A stretch of 64,000 nucleotides of DNA from Marinobacter sp. 2_MG-2023 (GTDB lineage: Bacteria > Pseudomonadota > Gammaproteobacteria > Pseudomonadales > Oleiphilaceae): NCBI RefSeq assembly GCF_030546935.1, contig NZ_JAUOPH010000004.1, positions 186,001 through 250,000 of the forward strand, given 5' to 3'. The stretch's first letter is position 1; each line of letters starts with the position of its first letter. The notes below the pieces were generated by a model. The model ran no database searches and was not told where the DNA came from. It worked only from the letters and a program-made list of their open reading frames with translations. The position numbers were made by a program, and so were the translations under genes. Below are positions 34,451-43,572 of this stretch, piece after piece.

Positions 34451-36613
34451 ATGACATCGCCATCCCAGACAACTGTGTTCACAGCTAAATCACCCAGTAC
34501 ACGGCCAAGCCCGATAACATTGCTTAGAACACCCAGGCTGGACGACGGCGCTCCGGGCGAAAAGCGTAAAGAAATAGGTCTCTACTTCCTTAACACTTTT
34601 GACACCTATACAAGCCTTTTCGACTGTTTGGCGGATGATACGGGGTTCTATCAAAAATCCATTCCATTGCGGCATCCGCTCATCTTCTATCTCGGCCACA
34701 CCGCAACATTTTTTATCAATAAGCTCACGCTGGCGAAACTTCTTCCAGAGCGCATTGATCCTCGTATGGAGTCGATTTTTGCGGTAGGTGTGGATGAAAT
34801 GAGCTGGGACGATCTGAACGACGATCATTACAGCTGGCCAAGTGTGTCTGAGGTAATGGACTACCGGGCCAGGGTACGAGCCACGGTACTTGATCTGATC
34901 GACACCCTGCCCTTGCACATGCCGATTAACTGGGACAATCCCTGGTGGCCAATCGTCATGGCCATTGAGCACGAACGCATTCACCTCGAAACTTCGTCCG
35001 TACTGATCCGCCAGCACGACCTCGCAAGGGTTCGGCCACAGCCAGCTTGGCGACCCTGTATGGCAACGGGTGAAGCACCGGTAAATGAACTGATAACAGT
35101 ACCGGCCGGTAGAGTCCGTATCGGGAAGTCTTACGACGACGCCTACTATGGCTGGGACAACGAATACGGCGAGCACGAAGCAGACGTCGAAGAATTCAAA
35201 GCCAGTCAATATCTGGTGAGCAATCAGGAATTCCTGGAGTTTGTCGAGGCAGGCGGTTATGAGCAGGGCAGATACTGGAGCGACGAGGGGCAATCCTGGC
35301 GCCGTTTTACGGGCGCCAAGCACCCCTCCTTCTGGCAGTGGCGCAACACCTGGCACCTGCGACTGATGACCGAAGAAGTTGAAATGCCCTGGGACTGGCC
35401 TGTGGAGGTGAATTACCACGAGGCAAAAGCTTTCTGTGAATGGAAACGGGAGCAAACCGGGCTACCTGTTCGCATGCCCACAGAAGATGAATGGTACCGG
35501 CTGGTTTCGGCCGCCGGTGTAGAGGAAGTTGGCGACGGCGCCGCGAACGGAAACCTGCACCTGGATCACGGTGCCTCGCCCTGCCCGGTAACCCGTTACC
35601 GGCATGGCGGATGGTTTGATGTCGTCGGCAACGTATGGCAATGGACCGAAACACCGACCTACCCTTTCAATAACTTCAAGGTACATCCTCTATACGACGA
35701 TTTCACCACTCCAACCTTCGACGGTCAGCATAATCTCATCAAAGGCGGTTCCTGGATTTCGTGCGGAAATGAAGCGCGTCTTGCTGCCCGCTATGCGTTC
35801 AGACGCCACTTCTTCCAGCATGCCGGGTTCAGATATATCACATCTGAGGCGGAGGCAGCGCAGCCCAATGCCTATTATGAAAGCGATAAGCTACTCACGG
35901 AGTACGCGGAATTTCACTTTGGTGACACCTCATTCGGGGTTGGCAACTTCCCGAAGGCCCTTGCGGATTTGGCATTGGAAGCCATGAAAGGAAAGCCAAC
36001 GCAAAAGGCCCTGGATCTCGGGTGCGCCTGCGGCCGCGCCAGCTTTGAACTGGCCCGACAATTCAGTGTGGTGGAGGGCGTTGATTTTTCAGCCAACTTT
36101 ATCCGCCTTGGGGTCGAAATGGCAGACCAGGGCTCGGTGCGATACTCACTTGCCGAAGAAGGCGATTTGGTTAGCTACCATACCCGCACGCTCAAGGAAC
36201 TTGGGCTGGAAGCAGCCGCCCAAAGGGTGTCGTTCCATCAAGGAGACGCCTGTAATCTGAAACCTCAATTCACTGGTTACGACCTGGTACTGGCTGCCAA
36301 CCTGATTGACAGGCTTTACCGGCCAAGACGCTTCCTCGACAGCATTCATGAGCGAGTTAACGAAGGCGGCCTGCTCATCATTGCATCACCCTATACATGG
36401 CTGGAGGAACACACACCCAAAGACGAATGGATTGGAGGCTTCAAAAAAGACGGAGAAAACTACACAACGCTGGACGGCTTGCGAGACCTCCTCTCTGACA
36501 ACTTCCGGTTAGTAGGAGAGCCCAGAAAAGTGCCCTTCATCATCCGTGAAACACAACATAAGCATCAGCACACCTTGTCTGAAGTTACCATTTGGGAGCG
36601 GTTGCCACGCTGA
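34451..36613 (+). CDS. ovoA: Ovothiol synthase OvoA (5-histidylcysteine sulfoxide synthase / 4-mercaptohistidine N1-methyltransferase)
   Basis: A 720-residue three-part enzyme. An N-terminal DinB-like domain (about 35-185) carries the iron triad: His near 83 (YLGHTATF) and the HxxxHxE motif H174-H178 (IEHERIHLE). An FGE-sulfatase-type domain follows (about 215-455; PAGRVRIGKSYDD, MPTEDEWYRL, GNVWQWTET, KGGSWISCGNEAR). A C-terminal SAM methyltransferase (about 500-715; LDLGCACGRASFELAR) ends the protein. It oxidatively joins cysteine to His C5 and, after C-S lyase action, N-methylates mercaptohistidine. No separate OvoB-type lyase is visible here. An in-frame TTG at 34445 has better SD spacing (AAGGA, 6 nt) than the ATG (12 nt), so the start is uncertain by two codons. 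Confidence 0.93.
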   Translation: MTSPSQTTVFTAKSPSTRPSPITLLRTPRLDDGAPGEKRKEIGLYFLNTFDTYTSLFDCLADDTGFYQKSIPLRHPLIFYLGHTATFFINKLTLAKLLPERIDPRMESIFAVGVDEMSWDDLNDDHYSWPSVSEVMDYRARVRATVLDLIDTLPLHMPINWDNPWWPIVMAIEHERIHLETSSVLIRQHDLARVRPQPAWRPCMATGEAPVNELITVPAGRVRIGKSYDDAYYGWDNEYGEHEADVEEFKASQYLVSNQEFLEFVEAGGYEQGRYWSDEGQSWRRFTGAKHPSFWQWRNTWHLRLMTEEVEMPWDWPVEVNYHEAKAFCEWKREQTGLPVRMPTEDEWYRLVSAAGVEEVGDGAANGNLHLDHGASPCPVTRYRHGGWFDVVGNVWQWTETPTYPFNNFKVHPLYDDFTTPTFDGQHNLIKGGSWISCGNEARLAARYAFRRHFFQHAGFRYITSEAEAAQPNAYYESDKLLTEYAEFHFGDTSFGVGNFPKALADLALEAMKGKPTQKALDLGCACGRASFELARQFSVVEGVDFSANFIRLGVEMADQGSVRYSLAEEGDLVSYHTRTLKELGLEAAAQRVSFHQGDACNLKPQFTGYDLVLAANLIDRLYRPRRFLDSIHERVNEGGLLIIASPYTWLEEHTPKDEWIGGFKKDGENYTTLDGLRDLLSDNFRLVGEPRKVPFIIRETQHKHQHTLSEVTIWERLPR

Positions 36614-36656
36614 CCCGCGTGGCTCCATCCAGCCAATCAACACCAAGGAACGTTTT

Positions 36657-37277
36657 ATGGCAGAAGGTATTCACTTCTATGAACCAGCCCAAGGCCATGG
36701 GCTGGCCCATGACCCGTTCAACGCCCTGGTGGCACCACGCCCGATTGGCTGGATTTCATCCAGAAGCAGTGAGGGAACGCTTAACCTAGCTCCTTACAGC
36801 TTCTTCAATGCTTTTAACTATATCCCCCCGATCATTGGATTCTCGAGCATCGGCTACAAAGATTCCGTTCGCAATGCACAAGAGACGGGAGAATTCTGCT
36901 GGAACCTGGTCACGCGCTCGCTCAGCGACGCCATGAATCAGACCTGTGCACCTGTCGGGCCAGAAGTTGACGAATTTGCCCTTGCAGGGCTTACACCCAG
37001 ACCGTCCCGGATTATTTCTCCTCCGCATGTCGCGGAAAGCCCGGTAACCCTGGAATGCAGAGTTTCACAAGTACTACAGCTTTCAGGTGCCGATGGAAAA
37101 AAGGTAGACACCTGGGTGGTTTTCGGTGAAGTCGTTGGTGTGCACATCGCACAACAGCTTCTTAAAGATGGGATCTACGATACAGCGGCAGCAGAGCCAG
37201 TCATGCGGGGTGGCGGCCCTGCCGACTACTTTACCTTGGACGCAGGGCAGAAATTCCAGATGCACCGGCCCAAATAA
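36657..37277 (+). CDS. Flavin reductase family protein
   Basis: A 206-residue FMN-binding split-barrel protein of the flavin reductase-like family: FNALVAPRPIGWISSRSSEGTLNLAPYSFFNAFNYIPPIIGFSS near 20-65 is the hallmark FMN-binding block, followed by KDSVRNAQETGEFCWNLV and a C-terminal MRGGGPADYFTLD. It would reduce flavin with NAD(P)H or bind FMN for another redox job. AAGGA with 7-nt spacing precedes the ATG at 36657. It lies 43 bp after ovoA on the same strand, so cotranscription is likely; a link to ovothiol chemistry is only suggested by position. Confidence 0.88.
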   Translation: MAEGIHFYEPAQGHGLAHDPFNALVAPRPIGWISSRSSEGTLNLAPYSFFNAFNYIPPIIGFSSIGYKDSVRNAQETGEFCWNLVTRSLSDAMNQTCAPVGPEVDEFALAGLTPRPSRIISPPHVAESPVTLECRVSQVLQLSGADGKKVDTWVVFGEVVGVHIAQQLLKDGIYDTAAAEPVMRGGGPADYFTLDAGQKFQMHRPK

Positions 37278-37303
37278 ATCTCGGGCCAATTGCTACACCC
37301 TGA

Positions 37304-39190
37304 TCAATGATGTTCCGGCGGTGTCCATACCGGAACATCCTCGGGCTTTGGTTCGTCCCAGTCCCGATGCATGGCGCTGCTCAACGCTTCTTCCAGCTTC
37401 ATGAACAACTCACCATATCGAGGACTAAACTTAATACCTCCCTCGATTTCCTTCCAGGCCTCAAACAACTGGTCTTTATGGGCCTGCTCGTTATCGACAA
37501 ACGCCCAGGTCATTTGCCGCGCCCGCATAGGATGCACGCCTAACGCGGTCAGGGTGTAGCCGCCAAGCTCCAGCGCAGAGTGGTAGGTTTCACTGACCAC
37601 ATCGTCTGCACCCGCTTCCCTCAACTGATAGCCATGCCCGCGGTCAAAAGCCCGAGCCAAAATCCATACGCCCGGGAAGAACTTCTTCGAGTGCTCTACT
37701 ATCTGAACAGCACGTTCGCTGTCGTTAATGGCAACCACCAGCAAACGCGCCTGCCCAATGCCCGCAGTTTCCAGCAATTCGGGCCGGCTCGCATCACCAA
37801 AGAAGCTCTTGATGTTAATCTTGCGAAGATTCTCAATCTGCTCGAATTCATGGTCGAGAGCCACGACAGGAATGTCGTTGGCCCGGAGCAGCCGACAGAT
37901 TACCTGGCCAAAGCGCCCCACACCCACGACAATCACTGGCGCTTGCTCATCTATCGTGTCCGACTCACGTTCGTCATTTTTCGAACGCCGGTAGAGCGGC
38001 AAAACAAGCTTGTCGTAAGCAATGAACAACATGGGTGTGAGGAACATCGACAACGCAACAACCAACGAAAGAATCTTGGCGACATCTGGCGGAATAACGG
38101 CGTTTTGTACGCCATAGGTAAGCAACACGAATCCAAATTCGCCTGCCTGTGCCAGCCCCAGAGTAAACAACCAGCCGTTGCTGCCACGGCTCCTGAATAT
38201 CAGCGCAAGGATGAGCAGGATAAGAGCTTTTATCACTATCACCGTTACCACCAAACCAGCAACGGCGTCCCACTCGGCTACCAGTACCCCGAAATCAATG
38301 CCCGCACCCACGGTGATAAAGAATAACCCCAGCAACAGGCCTTTGAAGGGTTCAATACTCGCTTTCAGTTCATGGCGGAACTCACTGTTACCCAATACCA
38401 CACCGGCCAGAAAGGCTCCAAGAGCCGGCGAGAGGTTCACAATACTCATCAGTGCCGCAATGCCGATAACCAGCATTAACGCTGTCGCAGTGAAAATCTC
38501 ACGTAACCTGGATTGCACAACATAGCGGAACAAAGGGCGGCTCAAATAATAACCACCAACGATAACGGCAGCGACCGCACCCACAACTACCAGTGCGTGG
38601 CCCCAGCCGGGAAGACCGTCGACCAGGCTCAATCCTGTTTCAGGACTGGCAACAGAGCCGGAGTTCGATTTCAGGCCAGGTAACGCCAGCAGCGGAATCA
38701 GAGCCAACATGGGAATAACCGCAATATCCTGAAACAACAAGACGGAGAACGCGTTGCGCCCCCCTTCTGTTTTCGACAGGCCTTTCTCTTCCAGGGTCTG
38801 CAACACAATAGCGGTAGAGGAAAGCGCAAAAATCAGGCCTACCGTCAGTGCCGTCTGCCACTGAAGCCCAAGCCCCCAGGCCACAGCCATCCCGGCCGTA
38901 GAGGTCAAGGTTACCTGTAAGCCACCAAGCCCCAGAAGGTGAACCTTCCTGGCCCAAAGCCTCTTCGGGTCGATTTCCATGCCGATCAGAAACAGCATCA
39001 TAACGACACCGAATTCTGCAAAATGCTGAATAGTGCTGGTTTCCTGCCCCACCAGCCCCATAACAGGCCCGATCGCCACGCCGGCAACCAAATAGCCCAA
39101 CACAGAGCCCAGGCCATAACGCTTTGCTAAAGGCACTGCAACTACGGCAGCAAGTAGATAAATGAAAGCTTGAATAAAATAAGTGGTCAT
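37304..39190 (-). CDS. Kef-type K+/H+ antiporter (CPA2) with TrkA-N domain
   Basis: A 628-residue protein. The Na+/H+-exchanger domain (about 1-385) has twelve or so helices, including ALSSTAIVLQTLEEKG and the Kef hallmark GNSEFRHELKASIEPFKGLLLGLFFITVG. A TrkA-N/KTN nucleotide-binding domain follows (about 400-530; VIVVGVGRFGQVICRLL, the GxGxxG motif). This is the layout of KefB/KefC, which release K+ when electrophiles deplete glutathione. Given gloA elsewhere in the window, a link to methylglyoxal stress is plausible. No KefF/KefG ancillary protein is adjacent. The start is 5 bp after the stop of a small membrane protein gene and has no clear SD, so translation is probably coupled. Confidence 0.9.
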   Translation of the reverse strand: MTTYFIQAFIYLLAAVVAVPLAKRYGLGSVLGYLVAGVAIGPVMGLVGQETSTIQHFAEFGVVMMLFLIGMEIDPKRLWARKVHLLGLGGLQVTLTSTAGMAVAWGLGLQWQTALTVGLIFALSSTAIVLQTLEEKGLSKTEGGRNAFSVLLFQDIAVIPMLALIPLLALPGLKSNSGSVASPETGLSLVDGLPGWGHALVVVGAVAAVIVGGYYLSRPLFRYVVQSRLREIFTATALMLVIGIAALMSIVNLSPALGAFLAGVVLGNSEFRHELKASIEPFKGLLLGLFFITVGAGIDFGVLVAEWDAVAGLVVTVIVIKALILLILALIFRSRGSNGWLFTLGLAQAGEFGFVLLTYGVQNAVIPPDVAKILSLVVALSMFLTPMLFIAYDKLVLPLYRRSKNDERESDTIDEQAPVIVVGVGRFGQVICRLLRANDIPVVALDHEFEQIENLRKINIKSFFGDASRPELLETAGIGQARLLVVAINDSERAVQIVEHSKKFFPGVWILARAFDRGHGYQLREAGADDVVSETYHSALELGGYTLTALGVHPMRARQMTWAFVDNEQAHKDQLFEAWKEIEGGIKFSPRYGELFMKLEEALSSAMHRDWDEPKPEDVPVWTPPEHH

Positions 39191-39195
39191 AAGGG

Positions 39196-39399
39196 TCAGA
39201 GATCAATAAATCTGGGGGTGAGCATCAGAACAACACCGACAGCTACCACAGCAATTGTGTCAGTTACCAAAAATGGATAAAGAATCAGGGCAATACCGCA
39301 ATATCGTGCGATCAGACTCGACTGTTTTCGACCGTAGACAAAGTAACCGATGCCAATGGAGCCGAAAATCAACCCCAAAAACAGATGAGCGGTTTCCAT
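39196..39399 (-). CDS. Small two-to-three-helix membrane protein upstream of the Kef gene
   Basis: A 67-residue, very hydrophobic protein (METAHLFLGLIFGSIGIGYF at the start) with two helices joined by YGRKQSSLIARY and a third hydrophobic run near the end (IAVVAVGVVLML). It resembles small conserved proteins found beside transporters, but I cannot name a family. GGAG lies 10 bases before the ATG. It is the first gene of the unit and stops 5 bp before the Kef-type antiporter, so it may be an accessory or assembly partner (inference). Confidence 0.65.
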   Translation of the reverse strand: METAHLFLGLIFGSIGIGYFVYGRKQSSLIARYCGIALILYPFLVTDTIAVVAVGVVLMLTPRFIDL

Positions 39400-39518
39400 G
39401 GTACTTAAGCTCCAGGCCAGGATCTCGATTGTTTAAAAACATGCTAGTGTGTGAATCACGGTTCCCAATAGGCTCGCCGGGGCATCTCTGCCGGCCAGAA
39501 CTCAATCAGGACAACGCC

Positions 39519-40736
39519 ATGATGTATTTTGCCCACGAGATAGGCCGCGCAGCACTGAAGCCGGTACGCATGATAGCCAGTGTTCAGAGCAAGCTGCTCC
39601 AACATCGACTCAGCCCACTCTCCCGTATCCCGGGTGCACGCAGCGTAGCTTCAGCTTACAGCGTATTCGGAGATCTGACCCGCCGCTACCCGAAGCCAGC
39701 CTTTAATTTACCCACAACCATCTGTGATGGCGAGCAAGTCAACATTCGCGAGGCCATTGTCAAACGCAAACCCTTCGCGCAGCTTAAGCATTTCCAGCGC
39801 GATGTGGCGCGCCCGGATGACCCGAAACTACTGATTATTGCACCGCTATCAGGCCATTTTGCTTCGCTTCTTCGCGGCACAGTGGAAGCTATGCTACCGG
39901 ATCATGACGTATACATTACCGATTGGCGCAATGCCTGTATGGTTCCACTTTCAAAGGGCGATTTTGGTCTCGACGAGTACATTGATTACATCATTGATTT
40001 CATCGACCACCTGGGGCCCGATACGCACGTGCTGGCCGTTTGCCAGCCAGTAGTGGCCGCACTGGCAGCAACCGCCGTCATGGCAGAGGATGGCCACCCC
40101 TCGGCGCCTCGCTCACTAACGTTAATGAGCGGGCCTATTGACGCACGCATCGACCCGACAGAACCATGCAAACTGGCGACCAAACACAAACTGGCGTGGT
40201 TCAAACGTAACCTCGTCCACCCGGTGCCCGCGCCCTACCCTGGTGCCATGCGCAAAGTTTACCCGGGATTCCTGCAACTGACCGGGTTTGTGAACATGAA
40301 CCTCGACCGCCATGTTGATGCCTATCGGGGGCTATTCAGATCCATTCGGGACGACGAAGCCGAGAAAGTCAGCCGCCACCGTGAATTTTATGACGAGTAC
40401 CTGGCCGTGATGGACCTGCCGGCCACTTACTACCTCGATACGATACAGCGTGTCTTTCAGGAATTTCAGCTGGCACGCGGCTGCTTCAAGTACCGCGGCC
40501 GCCTGGTAAACCCAGCCGCCATTCGCGACACCGCCCTGATGACGATTGAAGGCGAAAAAGACGACATTTCCAGCCCTGGGCAGACCCGTGCCGCCCAGGA
40601 TCTATGTATCAACATCCCGGACTCCCGCCGGCTGCATCATTTGCAGCAAGGTGTGGGCCATTACGGCGTGTTCAATGGCAGCCAGTGGCGCAAGGCGATT
40701 TCACCCAGATTACGGGAATTTATCCGCGCCGCCTGA
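39519..40736 (+). CDS. phaZ: Intracellular polyhydroxyalkanoate depolymerase
   Basis: A 405-residue protein without a signal peptide, matching the PhaZ1-type intracellular PHB depolymerases. The nucleophile is a cysteine in VLAVCQPVVA (Cys175) rather than the usual lipase serine, which is the mark of this class. Asp in EGEKDDISSPGQT and His in GVGHYGVFNG complete the triad. It mobilises stored PHB granules. The frame is open upstream to 39255, but the ATG at 39519 has AGGA with 7-nt spacing and gives the family N-terminus. A second ATG follows immediately. It precedes phaB and phaC on the same strand with a 163-bp gap. Confidence 0.92.
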   Translation: MMYFAHEIGRAALKPVRMIASVQSKLLQHRLSPLSRIPGARSVASAYSVFGDLTRRYPKPAFNLPTTICDGEQVNIREAIVKRKPFAQLKHFQRDVARPDDPKLLIIAPLSGHFASLLRGTVEAMLPDHDVYITDWRNACMVPLSKGDFGLDEYIDYIIDFIDHLGPDTHVLAVCQPVVAALAATAVMAEDGHPSAPRSLTLMSGPIDARIDPTEPCKLATKHKLAWFKRNLVHPVPAPYPGAMRKVYPGFLQLTGFVNMNLDRHVDAYRGLFRSIRDDEAEKVSRHREFYDEYLAVMDLPATYYLDTIQRVFQEFQLARGCFKYRGRLVNPAAIRDTALMTIEGEKDDISSPGQTRAAQDLCINIPDSRRLHHLQQGVGHYGVFNGSQWRKAISPRLREFIRAA

Positions 40737-40899
40737 TCGTTTGTTTCGCCGATTCCTTGTGGCGTCGTGGGGCCTCTGCTAGCTTAATTAATGAGTAGTC
40801 TTTGCATATAGCTTTTGGTTTAAACGCAAAATACTCAACGATCAACAATAATTATTAGCTACGCAGTACCGAAATCAAAACAATACCAAGGAGAGTCTC

Positions 40900-41643
40900 A
40901 TGAAAGATCTCACAGGCAAGGTGGCCATTGTCACCGGCGGCTCTCGTGGCATCGGCCGGCATATCGCACTTCAGCTCGCGCAACGCGGCGCAGACGTCGC
41001 AATCAACTATCGCTCACGGCAATCCGATGCAGACGAAACCCTCAAGGAAATTGAGGCGGAAGGCGTCCGGGCACTGGCCATCAAGGCGGACCTTTCGAAG
41101 ATGCCGGAGGCGCGCGGCATGATCAAAAAGGTTCACGAAAAGTGGGGGCGTATCGACATCCTGGTGAACAACGCGGGCATCACCAAGGATAAATCCATGA
41201 AAAAACTTACCGATGACGACTGGAATGACGTTCTCGATACCAACTTGGGGAGCGTTTACGCGACCTGCTCCGAAGTGCTGAATATTATGCTGGAGCAAAA
41301 GTACGGGCGCATCATCAACATCACCTCGTTCGTCGGCCAGGCCGGTAACTTCGGCCAGGCTAACTACGCTGCCAGCAAAGGCGGCATTATCGCCTTCACC
41401 AAAACCATGGCGCTTGAAGTGGCAAAGCATAACATTACCGTCAACGCCATTGCCCCGGGCTTTACCGAGACCGAAATGCTTGCCCAGGTCCCTGAGAACA
41501 TCCGCGAACAAATCATATCGAGAGTACCTATGGGGCGCTTTGGCCAACCGGAGGAGATCGCCAGAGCGGTCGTATTCCTGGCCGCGGAAGGAGACTACAT
41601 TACCGGCCAGCAGATCAACGTTAACGGCGGTGTGTACATGTAA
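40900..41643 (+). CDS. phaB: Acetoacetyl-CoA reductase
   Basis: A 247-residue SDR with TGGSRGIG (about 12-19), NNAG near 89, Ser in NITSFVGQAGNFGQANYAASKGG (catalytic Ser, Tyr, Lys near 141-159), and the C-terminal QQINVNGGVYM typical of PhaB/FabG. PhaB reduces acetoacetyl-CoA to (R)-3-hydroxybutyryl-CoA with NADPH. A FabG-type 3-oxoacyl-ACP reductase cannot be excluded from sequence alone, but the place between phaZ and phaC favours PhaB. AAGGAG lies a few bases before the ATG. It is 93 bp from phaC and probably cotranscribed. No phaA is in the window. Confidence 0.88.
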   Translation: MKDLTGKVAIVTGGSRGIGRHIALQLAQRGADVAINYRSRQSDADETLKEIEAEGVRALAIKADLSKMPEARGMIKKVHEKWGRIDILVNNAGITKDKSMKKLTDDDWNDVLDTNLGSVYATCSEVLNIMLEQKYGRIINITSFVGQAGNFGQANYAASKGGIIAFTKTMALEVAKHNITVNAIAPGFTETEMLAQVPENIREQIISRVPMGRFGQPEEIARAVVFLAAEGDYITGQQINVNGGVYM

Positions 41644-41736
41644 AACCCCGTCGCGGCAGATGCAAAGAGCCCTTGCGTCCACCGCCGTTTTTAACAGATC
41701 CGCGGCCCTGGTGGTCGCGGGTTGGAGACTGTGCCA

Positions 41737-43530
41737 ATGTCTGAGAAACCTGTTAAAACCACACCCAACCCCGAACTTGAACCCAACGTTGTGCCCCGCT
41801 CCCTGATGCGCGTCAGCATACATGGCAGCAACCTCCTGAAACGCTCTATTATGAGCCGTTTACAACGCAGAAGCCCTAATCCGGTCAGCATCAAAAGCAT
41901 GGCCAAACCCTTTGTTTCACTCACAGGAAAGCTCCTGACCCAGCCTGACACACTGGTCCTCGCGCAGGTGCGCCTACTCAGAGACACCACCAAATTCTGT
42001 TCGGGCCTGGTCTCCAGTGGCATACGCAATAAGCGATTGGACGTGATCGAGCCGGAAAGGGGCGATGGGCGCTTCCGCGATCCAGGCTGGAACGACACGA
42101 TGGCATTCAACGCCATCAAACAGGCGTACTTGCTCACTAATCGCTGGATCATGGACACCATCAATGATGTGCGCGGAATGGACAAGCACACCAGGCGCAA
42201 AGTGCGTTTTTTCACAAGCCAGATGACAGACGCTCTCGCACCGAGCAATTTCGTTCTGAGCAACCCGGAAGTGCTGCGTACAACCGTGCAGACGCGCGGC
42301 ACGAATCTGCTGCGCGGGATAGCCAACTTGCTGCGTGATCTGGATGAAGGCTCGGGCCCTATGCCCTTTAGAATGTCTGACCCGGATGCCTTCACAGTTG
42401 GGGAGAACCTGGCCAACACGCCGGGAGATGTTGTTTTCCAGAATGAGCTGATGCAGCTGATTCAATACAAGCCAACGACTGACACCGTTCACCGTCGGCC
42501 ATTGCTGGTCATCCCCCCCTGGATCAACAAGTACTACATTCTCGATCTGGGTGAGAAAAAATCGTTCATCCGCTACTGGGTGGAACATGGGCACACGGTG
42601 TTCGTAATCTCATGGGTTAATCCAGGGCCGGAACTGGCACACAAGAGCTTTGAAGATTACATGCTGGACGGGCCCATCGCTGCCATGGACGCGATTGAGC
42701 AAGCCACCGGAGAACGCGAGCTCAATACCGTCGGCTACTGCATTGGCGGCACCCTGCTTGGCTGCACACTGGCCTGGCTCGCAGCCCGCAAGGACAACAG
42801 AATCAAAAGCGCAACCTTTCTCAACAGCATGTTGGATTTCTCGGATGTTGGCGATCTGGAGGTGTTCATTGATGAGGACGCCGTTAGCAAGCTCGAGAAG
42901 GCCATGGACAAACAGGGCTATCTTGAGGGCGCCTCCATGGCAACCGCCTTCAACATGCTGAGGGCCAATGGCCTGATATGGTCATTTTTCGTCAACAATT
43001 ACCTGCTGGGTCGCGACACCGCCCCCTTTGACCTGCTCTACTGGAACGCAGATGCCACTCGCATGCCTGCGGCCATGCATAGCTTTTATCTACGCAATAT
43101 GTACATGCATAACCGGTTGCGTGAGCCCGGGGGTATTGAACTGGCGGGCACACCGATTGATCTGGGAAAGGTCAAGATTCCGACTTACTTCGCCTCGGCC
43201 ATCGAAGACCATATTGCGCCCTGGGTCTCCTGTTACAAGGGGTCCCGTTACCTGGGCGGACCTGTGCGATTTGTACTCGGAGGCTCAGGGCACATCGCTG
43301 GCATCATCAACCCGCCGGACCGGAAAAAATACGGCTATCGTCTCAACGATGACAGCAACCTGGAGCCGGATGCCTGGCTAAGTGGCGCAGAGCAGTTTGA
43401 AGGCTCCTGGTGGCCAGATTGGATCGCTTGGGCGGCAAAGTTTGACGGTGGCAAGGTGAAAGCCCGCCAGGCCGGGGAAGGAAACCTCACGGTAATCGAA
43501 CCAGCACCCGGGGCTTATGTGCAGAATTAA
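41737..43530 (+). CDS. phaC: Class I poly(3-hydroxyalkanoate) synthase
   Basis: A 597-residue PHA synthase. The active-site lipase-like box is GYCIGGT (Cys335), with Asp in SAIEDHIAPW and His in GGSGHIAGIINPP. Length and the conserved SWVNPGPELAHKSFEDYM and NDTMAFNAIKQAYLLTNRW blocks place it in class I (short-chain substrates). It polymerises (R)-3-hydroxybutyryl-CoA on granule surfaces. A TTG at 41722 is in frame, but the ATG at 41737 has GGAG nine bases upstream. No phasin or phaR gene is nearby. The end is convergent with the ABC importer operon. Confidence 0.94.
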   Translation: MSEKPVKTTPNPELEPNVVPRSLMRVSIHGSNLLKRSIMSRLQRRSPNPVSIKSMAKPFVSLTGKLLTQPDTLVLAQVRLLRDTTKFCSGLVSSGIRNKRLDVIEPERGDGRFRDPGWNDTMAFNAIKQAYLLTNRWIMDTINDVRGMDKHTRRKVRFFTSQMTDALAPSNFVLSNPEVLRTTVQTRGTNLLRGIANLLRDLDEGSGPMPFRMSDPDAFTVGENLANTPGDVVFQNELMQLIQYKPTTDTVHRRPLLVIPPWINKYYILDLGEKKSFIRYWVEHGHTVFVISWVNPGPELAHKSFEDYMLDGPIAAMDAIEQATGERELNTVGYCIGGTLLGCTLAWLAARKDNRIKSATFLNSMLDFSDVGDLEVFIDEDAVSKLEKAMDKQGYLEGASMATAFNMLRANGLIWSFFVNNYLLGRDTAPFDLLYWNADATRMPAAMHSFYLRNMYMHNRLREPGGIELAGTPIDLGKVKIPTYFASAIEDHIAPWVSCYKGSRYLGGPVRFVLGGSGHIAGIINPPDRKKYGYRLNDDSNLEPDAWLSGAEQFEGSWWPDWIAWAAKFDGGKVKARQAGEGNLTVIEPAPGAYVQN

Positions 43531-43572
43531 AACGTAACGCTGTCACCTGGCAGGCGGCCCCGGGCAAACTCA

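Noticed and set aside
34490..35455. 321-codon minus-strand frame inside ovoA
   Set aside because: Long but fully antisense to conserved OvoA domains; its translation shows no recognisable family and no SD.
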